Shown here one piece after another: positions 17,354 to 25,697 of a stretch of 46,041 bases of DNA. A program made the translations under genes and the position numbers. Position 1 is the first letter of the stretch, and every line of letters begins with the position of its first letter. The stretch is from Methylobacter sp. Its GTDB lineage: Bacteria > Pseudomonadota > Gammaproteobacteria > Methylococcales > Methylomonadaceae. The notes under the pieces were generated by a model. It was not told the DNA's origin, did not search any database, and saw nothing but the letters and a program-made list of their open reading frames with translations. Where the stretch lies: positions 1-46,041 of the forward strand of contig NZ_JALOCF010000037.1 of NCBI RefSeq assembly GCF_023227905.1. The letters are read 5' to 3'.

Positions 17354-17842
17354 TTATGGCTGAATCAGAAGTTGCTGGTAAGCGCCTTGAAAATATAAAA
17401 GAGGAACACCTGCTCGACAGACGCTCTCTTGTACTTCACCTATTATAATCCAATGGGTACCGGCAAAAACTTTATCTATGACTTTACATTCCAGGGACAT
17501 GATGCTGTTGTCTAGTATAGGGATATCTGTAATGCCCATTGTCCATGGTGTATTTTCAAACCGTTGTTGTTGACTGCTGCCGCCGGCAAATTGGTTAGAA
17601 ACATCTTGTTGAGTTGCACTTAAAACATTAACAGCGAAGCGCTGGCTCTCTTGAATTCCCATGCCGGTGTCAGCAGACTCATTAATACAAACCAATACTT
17701 GTGGTGGATTAATCGAAACGCTTGAGAATGCGGTCACTGTCATCCCCTGAAGACCGAATTTCTCAGAATGAGTCGTAACAACGGTGACACCGCTGGCCCA
17801 TAGTTGCATAGCTTTTTTAAATTCATCAACAGCAACAGTCAT
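17354..17842 (-). CDS. Flavin reductase-like FMN-binding protein
   Basis: A 162-residue protein of the flavin reductase family (HpaC/RutF type), which uses NAD(P)H to make free reduced FMN or FAD for a partner monooxygenase. The family pattern is visible: F..AMQLWASGVTVVTT at the start, LQGMTVTAFSSVSINPPQVL for flavin binding, QRFAVNVLSATQQDVSNQFA, and the GTHWIIIGEV strand near the end. The start has GGGGAAA just upstream. No monooxygenase is adjacent, so the partner is unknown. It lies alone between csp and the stator genes. Confidence 0.85.
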   Translation of the reverse strand: MTVAVDEFKKAMQLWASGVTVVTTHSEKFGLQGMTVTAFSSVSINPPQVLVCINESADTGMGIQESQRFAVNVLSATQQDVSNQFAGGSSQQQRFENTPWTMGITDIPILDNSIMSLECKVIDKVFAGTHWIIIGEVQESVCRAGVPLLYFQGAYQQLLIQP

Positions 17843-17990
17843 TAATTTCCCCGATCATTTATTATTCAAAGATGTCGCCTCTTTTGACTATAAAGGCAAA
17901 AGTAAACGGTTGTTAAGGCTTTATAATACAGCACCGGCACATGCTTGTTAAATAATCGGAGAGATGGCTTCAAGATAATAATTAAAATTA

Positions 17991-18926
17991 TTATTCTGAG
18001 AATTTTATTAAAATATTAACGCGCCGATTTTTTTCTCTTCCTTCCGGCGTTGAGTTGTCGGCAATGGGCATGGTGTCGGCGTAAGTGATGGCACGCAAGC
18101 GGTTACTGTCCAGTTGTTGCAGGACCAGGAAATGTAGAACGCTGGTGGCTCTTAAAGCGCCCAGCTCCCAGTTAGAAGGGAACTGGGCTGTCTTGATGGG
18201 GATGTTGTCTGTATGCCCTTCAATCAGAATTAAGCCTACCGATTGTTTTAATAAAGGTATAAGGCGCTTTATCAAGGCTCCGCCGGAAGCAGTCAGGTCT
18301 GCTTCTGAGGATTTAAACAATACGTTATCCTGAATTTCAAGCTGCGCGTAGCCTTGGGCAACTTTTATATTGACGGTTTTATCAAGACCAAATTCAGCAA
18401 CTGTTTTCGTTAGTTGTTGTTGCAGTTCGTTTTCTTCTATTGAATTGACGGCAGTTTGTTTGCTGTCAATTGATTTGGCGATGGAGTCTGTTGTGGTTTC
18501 AGGCGTAACTTTATTTTCCGGCGCCGTGGCAAGTGCAGGAAGAATGCTATTGTTTTCAATAGAACCGGTTTTGGCGTTAGATATGTCGGGGTTGATCTTA
18601 GCTTTATTTTCAGTAGGTACAATTTCTTGTACATGTTCATCTTTAACAACCGGAGAAGGGGCAGTTGCAACGGCAGATGTGGCTACAGGCAAGCATGTTG
18701 CGGCAGGATTTTTCTTTGCTTTAACTGCTTGTGGTTTATCAGCGTCTGCTTGATGCTCCGTATTTATATTGCTTATTGTAATCAATGTGATCACCAGCAT
18801 GACGATAAGCACAAATACATCCAGATAAGTTAGTAGCCAGTTTTGTGAGTTGCGAGTGCTTGGTTGGGCCAGTAAATCCTCTAAAGACTGAGACGACTGT
18901 AACTTTAAAAATGGATGTTTATTCAT
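17991..18926 (-). CDS. MotB/PomB-like stator protein with OmpA domain
   Basis: A 311-residue protein. One N-terminal transmembrane helix (NWLLTYLDVFVLIVMLVITL, about residues 29-48) carries an aspartate at the position expected for the ion-binding Asp of MotB. A long low-complexity linker rich in Ala, Thr, Pro and Lys covers about 55-165. The C-terminal OmpA/MotB peptidoglycan-binding domain includes LIEGHTDNIPI, NWELGALRATSVLHFL and GREKNRRVNILI. I start at ATG 18926 because the upstream codon at 18932 is TTG. It lies 61 bases after a MotA homologue, so the pair should form an ion-driven stator. No flagellar genes are nearby, so flagellar versus other use (as in TonB/Tol-like or gliding systems) is open. 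Confidence 0.85.
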   Translation of the reverse strand: MNKHPFLKLQSSQSLEDLLAQPSTRNSQNWLLTYLDVFVLIVMLVITLITISNINTEHQADADKPQAVKAKKNPAATCLPVATSAVATAPSPVVKDEHVQEIVPTENKAKINPDISNAKTGSIENNSILPALATAPENKVTPETTTDSIAKSIDSKQTAVNSIEENELQQQLTKTVAEFGLDKTVNIKVAQGYAQLEIQDNVLFKSSEADLTASGGALIKRLIPLLKQSVGLILIEGHTDNIPIKTAQFPSNWELGALRATSVLHFLVLQQLDSNRLRAITYADTMPIADNSTPEGREKNRRVNILIKFSE

Positions 18927-18987
18927 TTGCAATATGTAATCAGATTATTGAAGACGCATCAGGCGGATTGATAAGTGCGTGAGTTCT

Positions 18988-19800
18988 TTAGTCTTTTAAT
19001 TCATTGTCATAGTGCATAATGAATGATTTGAGTGTTTCTCTTACAAATGACGGACTACGGCGATCTGCTATTAGCGTAATGCCCTCCATGACCATGCTCA
19101 TTATCATAATGCGTTGTTCGGTGCGTCTCTCTAATTTTATAGCAATAGGATTAAAGATAAGGTTGGCCATGATGAGGCCGTAAAATGTTGTGATCAAGGC
19201 GGTTCCCATGCTGTAACTAATGCCTGCAATATCTTTAAGCTCAATGATTTGTAACATGTTCATCATGGCAATCAGGGTGCCAAGCATGCCGAATGCAGGG
19301 GAGTAAGCGGCTAGGCTATAAAAAATATTGGCTTCGGCTTTTTCTTTGGCTCTCAAGCGGGCAATGCGCCATTTAAGTAGCGATAAAATATCTTCAATCG
19401 GCGTATGGTCTACGACAAGCTGAAAGCCGGTTTTTAAATACGGGTTGTTGATGGTCTCGATAATATTTTCAATGGCGTGCTTGTCCTTGTTAAACCACAT
19501 CCTGGAAACTGCAATAATTTCGTCGGCTTCCTTTTGAGGATTTAAGCTTTCATAAAAGAAAATGAGCTTAAGCGATTTCAGGCTATGTTTAATGTCTCTT
19601 AAGGGATAGCTCAAAAAAATAGCGGCCGCCGTGCCGCCAATAACAATCACAAGTCCTGTCAAATTGATAAAAGACGATGGATCATTTGCAGCAAATATAA
19701 TAATGAAAATGAATAGTATGATGCTTAGCAAAATACCTAAGGCTGTTGAATAATTAATTTTTCTAGGGAATTTTCTTATTAATGATTTGCTGAATTTCAT
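18988..19800 (-). CDS. MotA/PomA-like stator protein
   Basis: A 270-residue inner-membrane protein of the MotA/TolQ/ExbB superfamily. Four hydrophobic segments lie near residues 20-38, 46-65, 150-175 and 185-210, with a cytoplasmic loop between the second and third. Diagnostic parts are GLVIVIGGTAAAIFLSYP, the charged stretch WRIARLRAKEKAEANIFYSL before helix 3, and SPAFGMLGTLIAMMNML. The C-terminal YGLIMANLIFNPIAIKL matches PomA-type proteins. It is the first gene of a probable two-gene unit with the MotB-like gene and is divergent from a GacA-like regulator 198 bases away. Confidence 0.88.
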   Translation of the reverse strand: MKFSKSLIRKFPRKINYSTALGILLSIILFIFIIIFAANDPSSFINLTGLVIVIGGTAAAIFLSYPLRDIKHSLKSLKLIFFYESLNPQKEADEIIAVSRMWFNKDKHAIENIIETINNPYLKTGFQLVVDHTPIEDILSLLKWRIARLRAKEKAEANIFYSLAAYSPAFGMLGTLIAMMNMLQIIELKDIAGISYSMGTALITTFYGLIMANLIFNPIAIKLERRTEQRIMIMSMVMEGITLIADRRSPSFVRETLKSFIMHYDNELKD

Positions 19801-19998
19801 TTTGTAATAATATTGAATATGTTGATTATGCTGGCTGTAACGGCTTATTGTGCAACAAAATCATATTACATCAATAAAGGTAAATCTACTTATGTATAAA
19901 CACGGATATAATGTATATTAGTAGTCTATTGAAAATAGAAATGTGAAAGTTTTTTGCAGTTGACGTTTTATAATTAACTGATAAAGGGATAAAAAGTT

Positions 19999-20643
19999 AT
20001 GATTAGTGTTCTGCTTGTTGATGATCATGAGCTTGTTCGAACCGGGATTGAATCATTATTGAATGATGCTGATGATATTAAGGTTGTCGGTGTCGCTAAG
20101 TCGGGTGAAGAGGCTGTTGATGTGGTTGTCTCGCTGTCGCCGGATGTTGTGTTGATGGACATTAACATGCCTGGGATTGGTGGTGTAGAAGCCTGTCGCA
20201 GGATTCTGCAACAGGATGCTGAAGTAAAGATTATTGCTGTATCTGTTCACAATGACGGCCCTATCCCCCATCAATTGCTCAAGCTGGGCGTGTTGGGCTT
20301 TATTTCCAAGGGGTCGCCGGTGGATGAGATGGTTCATGCCATTCGGAAGGTCATGGAGGGTAAGCGTTATTTGTGTTCCGAAGTTGCTAATAATCTGGCT
20401 TTCCAAGGCTTGCCAGGAAGCAATGAGTCGCCGTTTGCATTGCTTTCTCAAAGAGAAGCGGAGGTTGTTACTTTAATTCTTCAGGGAAAAACCATCAAGG
20501 AAATGTCAGATATGTTGGTCTTGAGCGATAAGACAGTAAATACTTATCGCTACCGTCTTTACAACAAACTGCATATTAAAAATGACGTTGAATTAATCCG
20601 CCTGGCAATAAAATTCGGTTATATCGATAATGCCTTGATTTAG
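19999..20643 (+). CDS. uvrY: GacA/UvrY-type response regulator
   Basis: A 214-residue NarL/LuxR-family response regulator. The receiver domain (1-120) has the acidic pair DDH at residues 8-10, the phosphorylation site Asp54 in VVLMDINMPGIGG and the conserved Lys in FISKGSP. The LuxR-type helix-turn-helix spans about 147-207 (LSQREAEVVTLILQGKTIKE and LSDKTVNTYRYRLYNKLHIK). The protein follows GacA/UvrY along its whole length, including ESPFALLSQRE. In that system the BarA/GacS kinase phosphorylates it and it activates small RNAs that titrate CsrA. It lacks the usual uvrC partner downstream. AAAGGGA lies upstream of the ATG. Confidence 0.88.
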   Translation: MISVLLVDDHELVRTGIESLLNDADDIKVVGVAKSGEEAVDVVVSLSPDVVLMDINMPGIGGVEACRRILQQDAEVKIIAVSVHNDGPIPHQLLKLGVLGFISKGSPVDEMVHAIRKVMEGKRYLCSEVANNLAFQGLPGSNESPFALLSQREAEVVTLILQGKTIKEMSDMLVLSDKTVNTYRYRLYNKLHIKNDVELIRLAIKFGYIDNALI

Positions 20644-20654
20644 CCAGAAACGAG

Positions 20655-20701
20655 CTGTTCAGGTTTCCACAATCAATTGTGGAAACCTGAGGCGTGAACA
20701 G
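20655..20701. terminator. Strong bidirectional hairpin between convergent genes
   Basis: CAGGTTTCCACAAT (20660-20673) and ATTGTGGAAACCTG (20676-20689) pair perfectly around CA, with an outer CTGTTC/GAACAG pairing. It lies between the convergent uvrY and mtd genes. There is no T-run, so it may protect 3' ends or be a repeat rather than a classical terminator. Confidence 0.6.
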
Positions 20702-20730
20702 GATTTGAGTTCTCTGTTTGTTATTTTGAT

Positions 20731-21648
20731 TTATACGGGATCGAACTGCATTTCTCTTGCTTTGTTAAATGCATATCTAAAGTCAATGAACAGCGGCTGC
20801 TCAGAGCCTAACATTGATTCCAGTAGTTCATGTTGCAGCTGAAACTTAACATTTCCAATAGCTAAAGCTCCAATACCTACTGCGCCTTGAGCATTGACTG
20901 CGTGGACGAGCGGGGTGCCGCAATCGTCGTTTTTGATGCCCTCTATACCGACAGGTGGCACGGCATTAACATCAGCAGCCACTTTAAGTTGAGTTGCCTC
21001 TTTTAGTACCCCGGCACTTAAAACTTGAATGCCCGCTTTTGCGGTGCAAAAAATAATGTCGGTATTGGCGACCAGTCGGCTCTTATCTGCTTCAGAATTA
21101 GCTAAAGCTCCTTTGAGGATGCAATTAAAGCGACGGTTATAAGCTTTAGCAACATCCAAAGCTGTATCAATTGACAAGTGATCGGTCAATGTCACGTCAG
21201 CGCCGGCTAATGAGGCAATAATGCCCGTGGCTATACCAACAGGGCCAGTGCCGCCAAAAATCATAACTGAACAATCTTTCAGTTCTTTGTTGTGCTTTGC
21301 TTTTAGCTCTTTCTCCGCGCAAGTCACTAGTGCCGCAGCCGTGGTAAAAGCTCCGCTGGGGTCGGCAAAAACCGAGACTTCAAAAGGCGAAACCATGGCT
21401 TGCTTGCTGGTGTTCAGCATATCCATGGCTAAGCCTAAGTCGCGGCCGCCAATAAAAATTCCGGTGCGCTTGACGCCCGACGGACTGCGGGAGAAAGTAG
21501 CATCCTGAGTCAGTCCATAAACGCTATCCAGCTTGACGTTGTTATACGGAATAAGCACGTCAAACCCCGCATCCAATGCCATGTTAATATCGAATGGACT
21601 ATTGTTCGGCATGGGGTCAAGCATATGAAGAATGCTACGTTTCGCCAT
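20731..21648 (-). CDS. Methylene-H4MPT dehydrogenase paralogue 2
   Basis: A 305-residue homologue of MtdB, the NAD(P)-dependent methylene-tetrahydromethanopterin dehydrogenase of formaldehyde oxidation. Family signatures are SILHMLDPM, SPFDINMALDAGFD, RTGIFIGGRD, VFADPSGAFTTAAA and VAADVNAVPPVGI. The Rossmann loop GGTGPVG is at 132-138. At the end of the next strand this copy has TLTDHLSID, with Asp156, where the first copy has LIGRQ; an acidic residue here usually favours NAD over NADP. AAGGAG lies seven bases before the ATG. It follows its paralogue by 43 bases, so they probably share a transcript. Whether both enzymes are active, and on which substrate, cannot be read from sequence. Confidence 0.88.
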   Translation of the reverse strand: MAKRSILHMLDPMPNNSPFDINMALDAGFDVLIPYNNVKLDSVYGLTQDATFSRSPSGVKRTGIFIGGRDLGLAMDMLNTSKQAMVSPFEVSVFADPSGAFTTAAALVTCAEKELKAKHNKELKDCSVMIFGGTGPVGIATGIIASLAGADVTLTDHLSIDTALDVAKAYNRRFNCILKGALANSEADKSRLVANTDIIFCTAKAGIQVLSAGVLKEATQLKVAADVNAVPPVGIEGIKNDDCGTPLVHAVNAQGAVGIGALAIGNVKFQLQHELLESMLGSEQPLFIDFRYAFNKAREMQFDPV

Positions 21649-21691
21649 TAGAGCTCCTTGTTGTTGTGCAGGTTAATCCAAAAATTTAGAC

Positions 21692-22600
21692 TCAAGAGTT
21701 TGACTTAATATATTCTCTTGCGGTTTCAAAGGCATGCTCAAAATGCAGATAAACAGGTTTTTCGGAACTGAGCATCTTTTTTAATAACATGATTTGAGTC
21801 TGGTATTTAATGTTGCCAATTGCCATGGCGCCCAAACCGACTGCGCCGCTGTTTGAGCCTGCAATGGGCGTTCCGTTATGGAATGCATCAACACCCGCGA
21901 TACCTGATGGCGGTACGGCATTTACATCGGCAGCCACTTTAAGTTGAGGAGCCGATGCGACAAGTTCTGCGCTTAATAGTTCAATGCCTGCGGCGCCGGT
22001 TGCAAAGACAACATCAGCTGTTTTGATATATTCTGCTTTATCTGCATCCGCGCCGGCTAGAATATTAATCTTGCCGTCGCCGAATTCATTGTTGCACATG
22101 TCGGCAATGGCTTGAGCTTTGTCCAATTGACGACCGATAAGCTTCACGTTTGCACCGCCTTGAGCGGCAATCACAGCGGCCACTTGGCCCACGGGGCCGG
22201 TTCCTCCCAGTACCAGAATATTTTTTCCTTCCAGCGTAGTATCAAACTTGGTTATTAATTCACGCTCAGCGGCAGCTACCATACCCGCCGCAGTGGTGAA
22301 TGCACCGCTTGGGTCAGCGAAAACGGAAACTTGAAAAGGAGAAAACATTGAGCGTTTAGCGGTATTCAACATGTCCATTGCCTGTTTCGTATCGCGTCCG
22401 CCGATGAATATCCCGGTCCTTTTCAGGTTCTTAGAGCTACGAGAAAAAATGGCATCCTGCACCAAGCCTTGAACTTCGCTGGGTTCAACATTGATATAAG
22501 GCACTGCAGAAACCCAGCCCGCATCCAATGCCATATTGACATCAAACGGGCTAAGGTTTTTAGCAGTGGTTAGCATGTGTAAAATAAATGGCTTTTCCAT
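21692..22600 (-). CDS. mtdB: NAD(P)-dependent methylene-H4MPT dehydrogenase
   Basis: A 302-residue MtdB-family enzyme that oxidises methylene-H4MPT to methenyl-H4MPT with NAD(P)+ in the cytosol, a step of formaldehyde oxidation in methylotrophs. Visible signatures are FILHMLTTAKNLSPFDVNMA, KRTGIFIGGRD, SVFADPSGAFTTAAG, the dinucleotide loop GGTGPVG (132-138) and LKVAADVNAVPPSGIAG. Strand 2 ends NVKLIGRQLDKA with Arg157, a residue type that can hold the 2'-phosphate of NADP. A strong AAAGGAG precedes the ATG. It is the promoter-proximal member of a tandem pair and is divergent from 5-formyl-THF cyclo-ligase. Assigning mtdB rather than mtdC to this copy is a judgement. Confidence 0.9.
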   Translation of the reverse strand: MEKPFILHMLTTAKNLSPFDVNMALDAGWVSAVPYINVEPSEVQGLVQDAIFSRSSKNLKRTGIFIGGRDTKQAMDMLNTAKRSMFSPFQVSVFADPSGAFTTAAGMVAAAERELITKFDTTLEGKNILVLGGTGPVGQVAAVIAAQGGANVKLIGRQLDKAQAIADMCNNEFGDGKINILAGADADKAEYIKTADVVFATGAAGIELLSAELVASAPQLKVAADVNAVPPSGIAGVDAFHNGTPIAGSNSGAVGLGAMAIGNIKYQTQIMLLKKMLSSEKPVYLHFEHAFETAREYIKSNS

Positions 22601-22628
22601 GGTATCTCCTTTATGTATTTATCCAGCA

Positions 22629-22634
22629 AGTATA
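22629..22634 (-). promoter_or_regulatory. Candidate -10 for the mtd operon
   Basis: On the minus strand TATACT lies 28 bases before the mtdB start codon, in an AT-rich divergent gap of 167 bases. The -35 region is weak. Confidence 0.3.
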
Positions 22635-22767
22635 AAAGAAAATACCGCAGAATAAAAATGTCCTTGCCTATTTGCTTTTAAAGCAAAGACCAATCTGTGT
22701 ATTATCAAGGCAATTTTATATTTCGGCATTGAGCAATGCATATTAATAATTTTATTGAGAGTTAAGC

Positions 22768-23376
22768 GTGAATGATCTGAAAAACCTGCAACGGCGCAAA
22801 GCCCTCGATGCACGTAATCGGCAAGCCGATAAGGATGTATTGAGTCGGATCATTTGCGATCAATTTATAGCTCAGTTGATTTACCGGCAAGCCCAAACCG
22901 TAATGTGGTATATCCACTGCCGCTCGGAAGTAAGAACTCAAACGGCCCTGTTAAACGAGTTGGCAACCGGCAAACATGTCGTCATCCCTTACTGCACGCA
23001 GGATGAGCGGGGGCATAATAAACTGGGGTTATGGCGGTTGGAAGATTTTTCCGAGCTGGTGCCGGGAATGTGGGGGATTTTAGAGCCGCCCCAACAGCGC
23101 TGGGGCAAGCCCGGAAAAGAAATCGCTCCTGAGCAACTCGATTGCATTATGGTGCCAGGCGTGGCTTTTGATCGAAACGGCGGACGCTTGGGGAATGGTG
23201 CGGGTTATTATGACCGCTTGTTTAAAAATGTCCGGGCCGACGCCACATTAATAGGTGTTTGTTTTGAGTCCCAGTTGGTTGAGCAAGTTGTTATGGATGC
23301 TCATGATGTAGCCATGGATTACGTTATAACAGAAAAAAATATTTACGCCGGTAAAGGACGGAGGTTTTCTAGCTGA
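22768..23376 (+). CDS. fau: 5-formyltetrahydrofolate cyclo-ligase
   Basis: A 202-residue enzyme that uses ATP to convert 5-formyl-THF to 5,10-methenyl-THF, returning a dead-end folate to the C1 pool. The family signature is PGVAFDRNGGRLGNGAGYYD (about residues 131-150), and the N-terminal QRRKALDARN carries the basic residues usual for substrate and ATP binding. The start is GTG at 22768; no ATG is available nearby. Its stop overlaps the nspC start by one base. It is divergent from mtdB, which places folate and H4MPT C1 genes side by side. The usual gammaproteobacterial 6S RNA gene is not seen upstream. Confidence 0.93.
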   Translation: MNDLKNLQRRKALDARNRQADKDVLSRIICDQFIAQLIYRQAQTVMWYIHCRSEVRTQTALLNELATGKHVVIPYCTQDERGHNKLGLWRLEDFSELVPGMWGILEPPQQRWGKPGKEIAPEQLDCIMVPGVAFDRNGGRLGNGAGYYDRLFKNVRADATLIGVCFESQLVEQVVMDAHDVAMDYVITEKNIYAGKGRRFSS

Positions 23377-24518
23377 TGGATTTTCTGGTATTAAAAGACA
23401 GTGTTTATTCGTCGCCTGCTTTTGTTTTGGATGAGACGGAAATCACCAGGCAGCTGGAAATTCTTGCCGAGCTGAGATCTCAATGCGGCTGCAAGGTTCT
23501 GTATTCGATTAAGTCATTACCTTTTTCCGCAGTCATGCAGATGGCGAATCCTTTTGTTGATGGATTTTCGGTTAGCTCCTTGTTTGAAGCGCGGCTGGCC
23601 GATGAAATTCTGGCAGGACAGGGCAGCATTCATTTGACCACGCCCGGCATAAGGCCCGATGAACTGAATGAACTAAGCTCGCTGTGTTCGCATATCAGTT
23701 TCAATTCCTTAACGCAGTATAACCAGCATTCCGAAGCGGCCCAAGCACAGGCCTCAATCGGTTTAAGAGTTAACCCCAAGCTATCCTTTCTGCCAGACGA
23801 TCGATTTAACCCCTGTCGGCAGCATTCAAAGTTGGGTATCGATATTGAGGAATTAAGCAAGTCTATTTGTCTTGATCAAATCGAAGGGTTGCATGTCCAT
23901 AATGTTTTCTCGGCAACCGACTTTACCCCGCTAATTAAAACCGTCGATAAATTCCAACAGTTGTTGGGAGTGGGGTTGGCTGAGCTTGAATGGTTGAATC
24001 TGGGTGGTGGCTATTTGTTTGGTCAAATTGAAGATCATCGCCCGTTTGTAGACCTGGTCAAGAAGCTGAAACATGATTATGGTCTTGAGGTTTATATTGA
24101 ACCGGGCAAGGCAGTCGTAGGCCGAGCCGGGTATTTAGTGGCGACGGTGCTTGATATTTTTGTCAGTGACGGTGAAACCGTTGCCATACTGGACACCTCG
24201 GTTAACCATAATCCCGAAGTGTTTGAATATCAGCGCCAGCCTGAATTGCACGAGCATGATCCTGAGGGGCAATGCACTGCTATTTTGGCAGGCTGTACCT
24301 GTTTGGCCGGCGATGTATTCGGTAAATATCGTTTTACGGAACCTTTGCAAGTAGGGGATAAAGTGGTTTTTAAGCATGTTGGCGCTTACACATTGATCAA
24401 GGCGAACCGGTTTAATGGTTACAATCTGCCGGATATATACCTGAGCAATCCGCTACGAGTGAAAAAAATGAAGCATTACGATTATCAAAGTTTCCGCTTG
24501 CAATGGCTGGCTGATTAA
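23376..24518 (+). CDS. nspC: Carboxynorspermidine/carboxyspermidine decarboxylase
   Basis: A 380-residue PLP enzyme of the alanine racemase-fold group that decarboxylates carboxy(nor)spermidine to (nor)spermidine. The PLP lysine is Lys46 in VLYSIKSLP. Other signatures are GFSVSSLFEARLADE, LGLRVNP-like SIGLRVNPKL, LNLGGGYLF, EPGKAVVG and CTCLAGDVFGKY with the catalytic Cys. The partner carboxyspermidine dehydrogenase is not adjacent. Start and stop-overlap with the cyclo-ligase gene indicate co-translation, an odd pairing of folate repair with polyamine synthesis. Confidence 0.93.
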   Translation: MDFLVLKDSVYSSPAFVLDETEITRQLEILAELRSQCGCKVLYSIKSLPFSAVMQMANPFVDGFSVSSLFEARLADEILAGQGSIHLTTPGIRPDELNELSSLCSHISFNSLTQYNQHSEAAQAQASIGLRVNPKLSFLPDDRFNPCRQHSKLGIDIEELSKSICLDQIEGLHVHNVFSATDFTPLIKTVDKFQQLLGVGLAELEWLNLGGGYLFGQIEDHRPFVDLVKKLKHDYGLEVYIEPGKAVVGRAGYLVATVLDIFVSDGETVAILDTSVNHNPEVFEYQRQPELHEHDPEGQCTAILAGCTCLAGDVFGKYRFTEPLQVGDKVVFKHVGAYTLIKANRFNGYNLPDIYLSNPLRVKKMKHYDYQSFRLQWLAD

Positions 24519-24606
24519 GGTTCAGGGTAGGCGAGTGACTTGAGTGGTTCATCACTCATTAAGGCATCAACCTGTACATTTTTATTTTCAAAAGGGCTAA
24601 AAGAAT

Positions 24607-25599
24607 ATGAAAGCAATAATGATGACAGCCATCGGCAACCCTGATGTCCTGGAGTTGCACGATATTGACGAGCCGGAAATTTCCACGGCAACGCAGATCA
24701 AAGTCAGGCTTAAAGCCGCAGGCGTCAATCCTGTTGATACCAAAATCAGGCGTAACGGTCTGCTTTTCGGTAACCCTTTGCCTGCGGTATTGGGGTGCGA
24801 CGGGGCCGGGGAGGTTGTTGCAACCGGCAGTGCGGTCAGCCAATTCAAGCCGGGCGATAAAGTCTGGTTTTGTCATGGCGGATTGGGCCGCGAGCAGGGC
24901 AATTACGCCGAATATACAGTGATAGATCAGCGCTGGGTCAGTTTGATGCCGCAAACCAGCTCATTTATCGAGGCCGCCGCAATGCCGCTGGTGCTGATTA
25001 CCGCGTGGGGCGCTCTGTTCGATCGCGGCGGATTGCAATCAGGGCAAACCGTGTTGATTCATGCCGGAGCGGGAGGCGTAGGCCATGTCGCGATACAGTT
25101 GGCGAAATTAAAAGGCGCCCGAGTGATTACCACCGTGAGTTCCGAGCAAAAAGCCGAATTTGCCAAGGCAATGGGCGCTGATGAAGCAATCCTTTATACG
25201 CAAGGCAGTTTTGTCGATGCGGTTAATACACTAACCGACGGCAAAGGAGCTAACCTGGTTTTCGATACCGTGGGCGCCGAGGTGTTTAAAGAAAGTATTT
25301 CAGCAACAGCACACTTCGGTCGACTGGTAACCTTGCTCGATCCGGGCGAATTGAATCTGGCTGAGGCTCGAATGCGTAATTTATTGATAGGTTTTGAACT
25401 GATGTTAACGCCGATGCTTAGGGATTTACATGAAGAAAGGGACAAGCACGTTGAAATTTTAAAGCAGTGTGCGCAATGGCTTGAACAAGGGCTATTGAAA
25501 ACCCATATCAGTAAACAGTTGCCGCTGGCAGAAGCCGCGAAGGCTCATGAGCTGATAGAAACAGGGCATAGCACTGGAAAAATTGTGCTGGCCGCATAG
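24607..25599 (+). CDS. MDR-family quinone oxidoreductase
   Basis: A 330-residue medium-chain dehydrogenase/reductase of the zinc-independent quinone oxidoreductase type. The N-terminal GroES-like domain has AGVNPVDTKIR and LGCDGAGEV, and the Rossmann domain has VLIHAGAGGVGHVAIQLAKL, which binds NADPH. Catalytic zinc ligands of alcohol dehydrogenases are absent, so NADPH:quinone or enone reduction is more likely than alcohol oxidation. It has the AAAAGAA-type leader at 24597-24605. It lies alone between nspC and mrcB. Substrate unknown. Confidence 0.85.
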   Translation: MKAIMMTAIGNPDVLELHDIDEPEISTATQIKVRLKAAGVNPVDTKIRRNGLLFGNPLPAVLGCDGAGEVVATGSAVSQFKPGDKVWFCHGGLGREQGNYAEYTVIDQRWVSLMPQTSSFIEAAAMPLVLITAWGALFDRGGLQSGQTVLIHAGAGGVGHVAIQLAKLKGARVITTVSSEQKAEFAKAMGADEAILYTQGSFVDAVNTLTDGKGANLVFDTVGAEVFKESISATAHFGRLVTLLDPGELNLAEARMRNLLIGFELMLTPMLRDLHEERDKHVEILKQCAQWLEQGLLKTHISKQLPLAEAAKAHELIETGHSTGKIVLAA

Positions 25600-25632
25600 C
25601 GCTTATTTGCGTTGATAACAGATGGTTGCTAA

Positions 25633-25660
25633 TTCAGACAGCCCTGTATTTATGTATAAT
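25633..25660 (+). promoter_or_regulatory. Candidate sigma70 promoter for mrcB
   Basis: TTCAGA (25633-25638) and TATAAT (25655-25660) are 16 bases apart; the -10 is perfect and the -35 matches four of six. It lies 38 bases before the mrcB ATG. Confidence 0.45.
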
Positions 25661-25697
25661 GGCAAAAGTTAATTTTAAGATAATGTTGTAAGAGGTT

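Noticed and set aside
22601..22767. 6S RNA gene upstream of the formyl-THF cyclo-ligase
   Set aside because: The gap is AT-rich and lacks the long imperfect hairpin of 6S RNA; it looks like a divergent promoter region.
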